DNA of 64,000 nucleotides from contig NZ_JAENHP010000019.1 of assembly GCF_016834655.1 (NCBI RefSeq), positions 124,001-188,000 on the forward strand. The letters run 5' to 3'. Origin of the DNA: Paractinoplanes ovalisporus (GTDB taxonomy: Bacteria > Actinomycetota > Actinomycetes > Mycobacteriales > Micromonosporaceae). The position numbers and the translations under genes are program-made. Every line of letters starts with the position of its first letter. Position 1 is the first letter of the stretch. This document shows positions 59,714 to 64,000 of the stretch, in pieces. The notes beneath the pieces were generated by a model. That model made no database searches, was not told the origin of the DNA, and saw nothing but the letters and a program-made list of their open reading frames with translations.

Positions 59714-60714
59714 TCCTGGTCCTGCGCGCGCTCGGGGTGGGTGACCTGCTGACCGCGGTGCCCGCCCTGCGCGGGATCCGGGCCGCCTTTCCCGGCGAGA
59801 CCTTGGCGCTCGCTACGCCTTCCTGGTTGACGCCGCTGGTCTCCCTGATCGGCGGCGTGGATCGGATTGTTCCGGTCTCGGGGCTCTCTCCGGTGGTGCT
59901 GCCGCACGCTTCGCTGGCGGTCAACCTGCACGGGTCGGGGCCGGAGTCGCACCGGCTTCTCCAGGCGGGGTCACCTGATCGGTTGTGGGCGTTTGCCTGC
60001 GCCCCGGCCGGGCACCTGGACGGTCCTGCCTGGGATGATGGGGAGCACGAAGTGCGTCGATGGGGTCGGTTGTTGCGCTTCCACGGTGTCGTCGTTGACG
60101 ATTCCGACATTTCGCTTTTATCGCCCCTTTCCGCTTCTTCTGGCGACTCTCGTGTGCGTTCTGGCGTTTCTCTCGCGCAACCTCGCGTTTCGCTTGCGCC
60201 TCCTGGCGTTTCTCTTGTGCGTACCGGCTTCTCTCTTGTGCATCCCGGGGCCAAGTCGCCGTCGCGTCGCTGGCCGGTCGACCGGTTCGCGGCGGTGGCC
60301 CGCCGGCTGCACGCCTGGGGCCACCGCGTGCTGATCACCGGCTCCGAATCCGAGAGAGAGCTTGCCGTACGGGTCGCCACCCGCGCCGGCCTCGACGAGT
60401 CGGCCGTGCCGCGGACCGGGCTGGGTGAGCTCGCCGGCCTGGTCGCGCACGCCCGGGTCGTGATCAGCGGAGACACCGGCATCGCCCATCTCGCGTCGGC
60501 CTACCGTACGCCCTCGGTGATCTTGTTCGGCCCGATGTCGCCGGCGAGGTGGGGGCCGCCCGACCGGCCGCAGCACCATGCGATCTGGCACGGCACCCGC
60601 AGCGAACCCGGGGACAGCCCGCGGCCCGGCGTCCATCCGGCGTTGCTGGCCGTCTCACCCGACGAGGTCCTGGACGCCGTCCGTGAGGTGACCGGTGCGC
60701 CTGCGACGGTCTGA
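59710..60714 (+). CDS. GT9-family heptosyltransferase-like protein with repeat insertion
   Basis: The 334-residue GT9-type GT-B enzyme opens I-L-V-L-R-A-L-G-V-G-D-L-L and contains L-H-G-S-G-P-E-S near 80 and I-S-G-D-T-G-I-A-H-L-A near 258-268. Between the two Rossmann domains, residues 153-180 are four copies of a 7-residue unit (V-S-L-A-P-P-G type) not seen in the family. It should add heptose or a similar sugar. Start GTG overlaps the SDR stop by 4 nt; its end overlaps topoisomerase IB by 20 nt. Confidence 0.88.
   Translation: MILVLRALGVGDLLTAVPALRGIRAAFPGETLALATPSWLTPLVSLIGGVDRIVPVSGLSPVVLPHASLAVNLHGSGPESHRLLQAGSPDRLWAFACAPAGHLDGPAWDDGEHEVRRWGRLLRFHGVVVDDSDISLLSPLSASSGDSRVRSGVSLAQPRVSLAPPGVSLVRTGFSLVHPGAKSPSRRWPVDRFAAVARRLHAWGHRVLITGSESERELAVRVATRAGLDESAVPRTGLGELAGLVAHARVVISGDTGIAHLASAYRTPSVILFGPMSPARWGPPDRPQHHAIWHGTRSEPGDSPRPGVHPALLAVSPDEVLDAVREVTGAPATV
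60166..60249 (+). repeat. In-frame 21-bp tandem repeat (4 copies) in the GT9 gene
   Basis: Units 60166-60186, 60187-60207, 60208-60228 and 60229-60249 share the core TTTCTCTTGTGC or a close variant. The stretch is clearly richer in T than the gene around it. Confidence 0.85.
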
Positions 60715-61663
60715 CCTGAGCAAGCCCGGCTACACGCGGCAGCGGTCGGGCAAGGGATTCACGTACCGCGACACCGACGGCTCCCGTCTCGACTCCGCGG
60801 AGGAGGTCGAGCGGATCAAGGCGCTGGTCCTGCCGCCGGCCTGGACCGACGTGTGGATCTCGGCCGATCCCCGCGGGCACATCCAGGCCACCGGGGTCGA
60901 CGCGGCCGGGCGCAAGCAGTACCGCTACCACGACGAATGGCGCACGGCCCGGGACGAGAAGAAGTTCGACCACGCCCTCGAAGTGGCGGCGCGACTGCCG
61001 AAGATCCGCGACCGGCTCCGCGACGACCTGGCCGGCCGGGGACTCACCCGGGAGCGGGTGCTGGCGGCGATCGTACGGCTGCTCGACATGGGCATGTTCC
61101 GGATCGGCAGCGACCAGTACGCCGTACGCGAGGACGACCCGTCGTTCGGCCTGTCCACGCTGCGTCCGTCCCACGTGAGCACCCGGGGTGGGTGCGTGCT
61201 GCTGGAGTTCGAGGGCAAGTCGGGCGTCTCCCACTCCGGCACGGTCGGCGACGGCGAGGTGTGCCAGGTCCTGCGCGACCTGAAGCGGCGGCGCCGGGGT
61301 TCGGAGCGCTTGTTCGCCTGTTACGACCGGTCGGCGCGGCGCTGGCGGGAGATCCACGCCGACGACATCAACGAGTATCTGCGCGCGATCAGCGGGGAAC
61401 AGATGACGGCCAAGGATTTCCGTACGTGGCACGGCACGGTCTCGGCGGCGCGGTCTCTGGCCAAGGCCGGACCGCAGCCGACCGAGGCCAAGCGGCGCCG
61501 GGCCGTGTCGCACGCGATGAAGGAGGTGGCCGACCTGCTGGGCAACACGCCGGCGGTGGCGCGCGCTTCCTACGTCGACCCGCGGGTCATCGAGGCCTAC
61601 GAGGAGGGCGAGGTCGTGAAGTCCGACAGCGAGCGTGCCGTCCGCAAGCTGCTGACCGACTAG
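60695..61663 (+). CDS. DNA topoisomerase IB
   Basis: The 322-residue protein is of the poxvirus-like bacterial type IB class. The N-terminal domain includes P-P-A-W-T-D-V-W-I, and the catalytic core has R-I-G-S-D-Q-Y, K-D-F-R-T-W-H-G-T and the nucleophile Tyr293 in A-R-A-S-Y-V-D-P. It relaxes supercoils through a 3'-phosphotyrosine. The start GTG lies inside the last 20 nt of the GT9 gene, so it is co-transcribed with the glycan operon although the functions seem unrelated. Confidence 0.95.
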   Translation: MRLRRSDLSKPGYTRQRSGKGFTYRDTDGSRLDSAEEVERIKALVLPPAWTDVWISADPRGHIQATGVDAAGRKQYRYHDEWRTARDEKKFDHALEVAARLPKIRDRLRDDLAGRGLTRERVLAAIVRLLDMGMFRIGSDQYAVREDDPSFGLSTLRPSHVSTRGGCVLLEFEGKSGVSHSGTVGDGEVCQVLRDLKRRRRGSERLFACYDRSARRWREIHADDINEYLRAISGEQMTAKDFRTWHGTVSAARSLAKAGPQPTEAKRRRAVSHAMKEVADLLGNTPAVARASYVDPRVIEAYEEGEVVKSDSERAVRKLLTD

Positions 61664-61841
61664 CCCTTCCGGGGGCTGTCTGGCGAATCACAGCGGTTGG
61701 CATGTGGATAACTGGGTTCGTCCCTTTTGTGCGGCGTATTTTTTGGCCAGCCCCCTGTGGTGCGGTGGGGTATGGCTGGTTGGGGGTCAGGCGGGGTTTC
61801 TCGCGCTGCGCGGGTGGCGGTCCGGTGGCAGGATCGTTGGT

Positions 61842-62312
61842 ATGACCGTCATCGCTACGCTTACCGTCGAGCGGCCCTCGGGGCACTGGTTCGACCGGGC
61901 CCGGGCGTACGAGATCGTCGTCGACGGCGCCGTCAAAGGGGCCGTGCGCTGTGGGCGTGAGCTGTCGCTGGCTCTGCCGCCCGGCACCCACACCGTGCGC
62001 GCCCGGCTCGACTGGACCGGCAGTGAGGCTGTGCCCGTCCATCTGGGACCGGGCGCTACCGTCCGGCTGCGCGTCGAGCCTCGGGGAGCGGTGCATGCGG
62101 CCGGTCGCCGCTACCTGCGCCTGACCCGCATCGACGAGCCGGCGCGCGACCGGACCGCGCGTGACGAGCCGGCCCGTGACCGGACCGCGCGTGACGAGCC
62201 GGCCCGTGACCGGACCGCGCGTGACGAGCCGGCCCGTGACCGGACCGCGCGTGACGAGCCGGCCCGTGACCGGACCGCGCGTGACGAGCCGGGGAGCGAC
62301 GAACCGGCGTGA
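61842..62312 (+). CDS. Small beta-strand protein with 30-bp repeat tail and likely late frameshift
   Basis: The 156-residue protein's first about 95 residues form a small beta-rich domain (I-V-V-D-G-A-V-K-G, L-P-P-G-T-H-T-V-R-A-R-L-D-W) of PEGA-like look. They are followed by five copies of D-E-P-A-R-D-R-T-A-R. The frame stops at 62310-62312. If T62310 is skipped, it goes on as E-R-Q-A-A-R-D-E-T-A-R-D-D-N and ends at 62382, with the same composition, so the stop may be due to a one-base insertion or error. CAGGAT lies 7 nt before the ATG. The 178 bp before it hold no other gene that I can support. Confidence 0.7.
   Translation: MTVIATLTVERPSGHWFDRARAYEIVVDGAVKGAVRCGRELSLALPPGTHTVRARLDWTGSEAVPVHLGPGATVRLRVEPRGAVHAAGRRYLRLTRIDEPARDRTARDEPARDRTARDEPARDRTARDEPARDRTARDEPARDRTARDEPGSDEPA
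62133..62282 (+). repeat. 30-bp tandem repeat, 5 full copies
   Basis: Units start at 62133, 62163, 62193, 62223 and 62253; copies 2 to 5 are identical and copy 1 differs by two or three bases. A partial sixth follows. Each encodes D-E-P-A-R-D-R-T-A-R. There are no spacers, so it is not a CRISPR array. Confidence 0.97.
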
Positions 62313-62426
62313 GCGCCAGGCCGCGCGCGACGAAACTGCGCGCGACGACAACCAGGGCGGCGGATCGGGCGAAACGGGCTGAGTGAACATTTGGTTTCCG
62401 GGGCGGGAATCGACGAACTTGCCGCG

Positions 62427-62432
62427 TAGCCT
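62427..62432 (+). promoter_or_regulatory. Putative -10 element of the GGDEF-EAL gene
   Basis: TAGCCT (TAnnnT) ends 9 nt before the ATG at 62442. A weak GCGGAG is also present, so leaderless start is less certain here. Confidence 0.35.
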
Positions 62433-62441
62433 TGCGGAGCG

Positions 62442-64000
62442 ATGACGGAGGCACCGGCGCTGGGCGCACTCGCCACGCCGGTATCGGTGATCAGCGCGGA
62501 CACCGAGGTCGGTGTGATCGAGGCGTTGCTGCGTACGCACCCCGAGTCGATCGGGCTGGTCGCGTCGGACGCGGGGCGGCTGTTCGTGCTCGACCGGCCG
62601 CAGCTCGAAACGTTCCTGGCCGGCCGCCTCGGCTATGGGCGGGCGCTGCTCTTCCACCGGCCGGTGCGGGTGCTGCTCGGGGCGTCGGCCCTGGTTCTGC
62701 CGGCCGCCATGCCCTGGGACGATGCCGCCCGCGCCTGCCTGGCCCGCCCGGCGCCCGACCGCGGCACCCCGGTTGTGGTCGAGCTGGGTGGTGGCCGGCT
62801 CGGCATCGCGCCGGTGGGGCCGCTGGTCGAGCATCTCAGCCGGCAGTACGAGTCCCTGGCCCTGCGGGACGCGCTGACCGGGCTCGGCAACCGGCGGATG
62901 CTGACCGAGACCGCGGGCGCGATGCTCGACGCGGGACGGCAGGTGGCGTTGCTGCTCATCGACCTCGACCGGTTCAAGGAGATCAACGACTCGCTCGGCC
63001 ACTCCCGCGGCGACCAGCTTCTGGGCAAGGTCGCGGAGGCGCTCGGTCCGGCTCACACGTTCCGGCTCGGCGGTGACGAGTTCGTGGTGCTGACCGACAA
63101 CCTGGGCGACGGCTCCGGCGACTACCTGACCGGGCTCGGCCGGCGGCTGCTGCGCGCGATTCAGGGGCCGTTCGTGGTGGCGGGCGTGCCGATCACCGTG
63201 GAGGCGTCACTGGGCATCGCCCGCACGGCGGCCGGGCGGCGCACGCTCTCGGATCTGCTCGCCGGCGCCGACACGGCCATGTACGCGGCCAAGCGCCACC
63301 GCACCGCCGTCGAGGTGTGGCGGCCCGAGTTCGCCGCGGAACAGGGCATCGACCTGCGCCTCCAGTCCGAGCTGCGCGCCGCCGTCGACCAGGGCCAGCT
63401 GGAGTTGCACTATCAAAGGCTGGTCGATGCCCGTACGGGGGAAACCCGCTCGTTGGAAGCCCTCGTGCGCTGGCGTCATCCTCGCCACGGACTGCTGCTG
63501 CCGGGAGTCTTCGTGCCCGGCGCCGAACGCTCCGAAGTCATCAACCCGCTGACCGACCGGATCCTGGCCGATGCGATCGGGCAGGCCGCGCGCTGGCACC
63601 ACGCCGGCCGTCCGGTGCCGGTCGCGGTCAACCTGCCCGCGCCGGTGCTGGCCCAGGACCGGATCGTCGAGGTGATCCGGGGCCTGCTCGCCTGGCACGG
63701 CCTGCCGGGCCGTTCGCTGATCGTCGAGATCACCGAGAGCGCGGTCATGACCCGTCCCGAAGAGAGCGCGGAACGCCTGCGACGGCTGCGCGAGCAGGGC
63801 GTACGGGTGGCGGTGGACGACTTCGGGGCCGGGTACACGTCGCTGGCCCTGCTCACCCAGCTGCCGCTCGACGAGCTCAAGCTGGACCGCGCGTTCGTGC
63901 AGCGGATCCACCACGACCGGGACCGCGCCATCGTGGACGCGGTGGCAGCCATGGCCCGCGGACTCGGGCTGACGCTGGTCGCCGAGGGTGTCGAGGACCA
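62442..64000 (+). CDS. CBS-like, GGDEF and EAL domain c-di-GMP protein, 3' end outside the window
   Basis: 519 codons are visible and the frame is open at base 64000. Residues 1-135 form a CBS-pair-like sensor region, with V-S-V-I-S-A-D-T-E-V-G as the first strand. Residues 140-305 are a GGDEF domain with an intact R-L-G-G-D-E-F-V motif. From about 310 an EAL domain follows with L-E-A-L-V-R-W-R-H-P, E-I-T-E-S, D-D-F-G-A-G-Y and A-E-G-V-E-D. The first E-A-L and the D-D-F-G motifs are present, so both synthesis and hydrolysis of c-di-GMP are possible. No membrane helix is seen, so it is cytosolic. Confidence 0.93.
   Translation, partial: MTEAPALGALATPVSVISADTEVGVIEALLRTHPESIGLVASDAGRLFVLDRPQLETFLAGRLGYGRALLFHRPVRVLLGASALVLPAAMPWDDAARACLARPAPDRGTPVVVELGGGRLGIAPVGPLVEHLSRQYESLALRDALTGLGNRRMLTETAGAMLDAGRQVALLLIDLDRFKEINDSLGHSRGDQLLGKVAEALGPAHTFRLGGDEFVVLTDNLGDGSGDYLTGLGRRLLRAIQGPFVVAGVPITVEASLGIARTAAGRRTLSDLLAGADTAMYAAKRHRTAVEVWRPEFAAEQGIDLRLQSELRAAVDQGQLELHYQRLVDARTGETRSLEALVRWRHPRHGLLLPGVFVPGAERSEVINPLTDRILADAIGQAARWHHAGRPVPVAVNLPAPVLAQDRIVEVIRGLLAWHGLPGRSLIVEITESAVMTRPEESAERLRRLREQGVRVAVDDFGAGYTSLALLTQLPLDELKLDRAFVQRIHHDRDRAIVDAVAAMARGLGLTLVAEGVED

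Noticed and set aside
61703..61711. TGTGGATAA, a perfect DnaA-box sequence in an intergenic region
   Set aside because: It is a single copy with no cluster, no dnaA/dnaN genes and no AT-rich unwinding region, so there is no support for an origin.
62133..62282. Repeat array considered as CRISPR
   Set aside because: The 30-bp units are contiguous with no spacers, are in frame, and there are no cas genes.

Overview
The window is about 64 kb of very high-GC DNA (visibly around 70 percent or more, with G or C in almost every third codon position). The gene content points to a filamentous actinomycete, most likely a Micromonosporaceae relative such as Actinoplanes. Supporting features are F420-dependent oxidoreductase, HrpA with the long C-terminal region, two-domain universal stress protein, DUF3618/holin-like stress operon, many GTG starts, many apparently leaderless genes, and c-di-GMP proteins. 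The genus is inference. I found no rRNA, tRNA, CRISPR array or insertion sequence.

Layout. 1-11.7 kb: membrane stress protein and PAP2 phosphatase (leftward), a secreted SH3-glucosaminidase, a CHASE-PAS histidine kinase, an aldo/keto reductase, the HrpA helicase, a small unknown protein, a LamG-like secreted protein and a RidA-like protein. 11.7-19.9 kb (mostly leftward): HxlR regulator, a cobalamin-binding protein with photoreceptor-type motifs coupled to a PP2C/SpoIIE phosphatase, exonuclease III, a 39-aa membrane peptide, an acetyltransferase (rightward), an EAL protein with a collapsed GGDEF domain, and a universal stress protein. 20-25.6 kb: citrate synthase, HtpG, a PfkB kinase coupled to an EVE-domain protein, a 51-aa membrane peptide and an amidohydrolase. 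25.6-38.8 kb: drug-efflux MFS plus TetR, FUSC transporter, GntP permease, lipoprotein, a delta-60/LamG surface protein, an M15-type peptidase of phage-lysin type, a Ser/Thr kinase, and a polysaccharide deacetylase-glycosyltransferase fusion with its small membrane partner.

The most striking locus is 38.86-42.40 kb: a 1105-residue protein with a caspase-like protease, a Schlafen/RecG-type GHKL ATPase-like region, an NB-ARC NTPase and 42-residue TPRs, in the manner of an NLR-type sensor/effector. A small gene with an apparent one-base frameshift starts only 9 bp away on the other strand, and a long hairpin encloses the stop codon of the big gene.

42.4-50.7 kb: a second MFS/TetR pair with two near-identical palindromic operators, a divergent dihydropteroate-synthase-like gene, a three-gene stress/envelope operon, an F420-dependent oxidoreductase, a GT2 and an aldehyde dehydrogenase. 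50.85-61.66 kb: one tightly overlapping ten-gene rightward operon with carbamoyltransferase, five glycosyltransferase units (one fused to a GmhB phosphatase), GmhA, HldE, an SDR and topoisomerase IB. It looks like a nucleotide-heptose glycan pathway. 61.8-64 kb: a small protein with a 30-bp tandem repeat and a GGDEF-EAL protein cut by the window end.

Recurring themes are in-frame minisatellite repeats inside seven genes, a -10 element 6-9 nt before start codons without ribosome-binding sites, and convergent genes whose stop codons touch or overlap.
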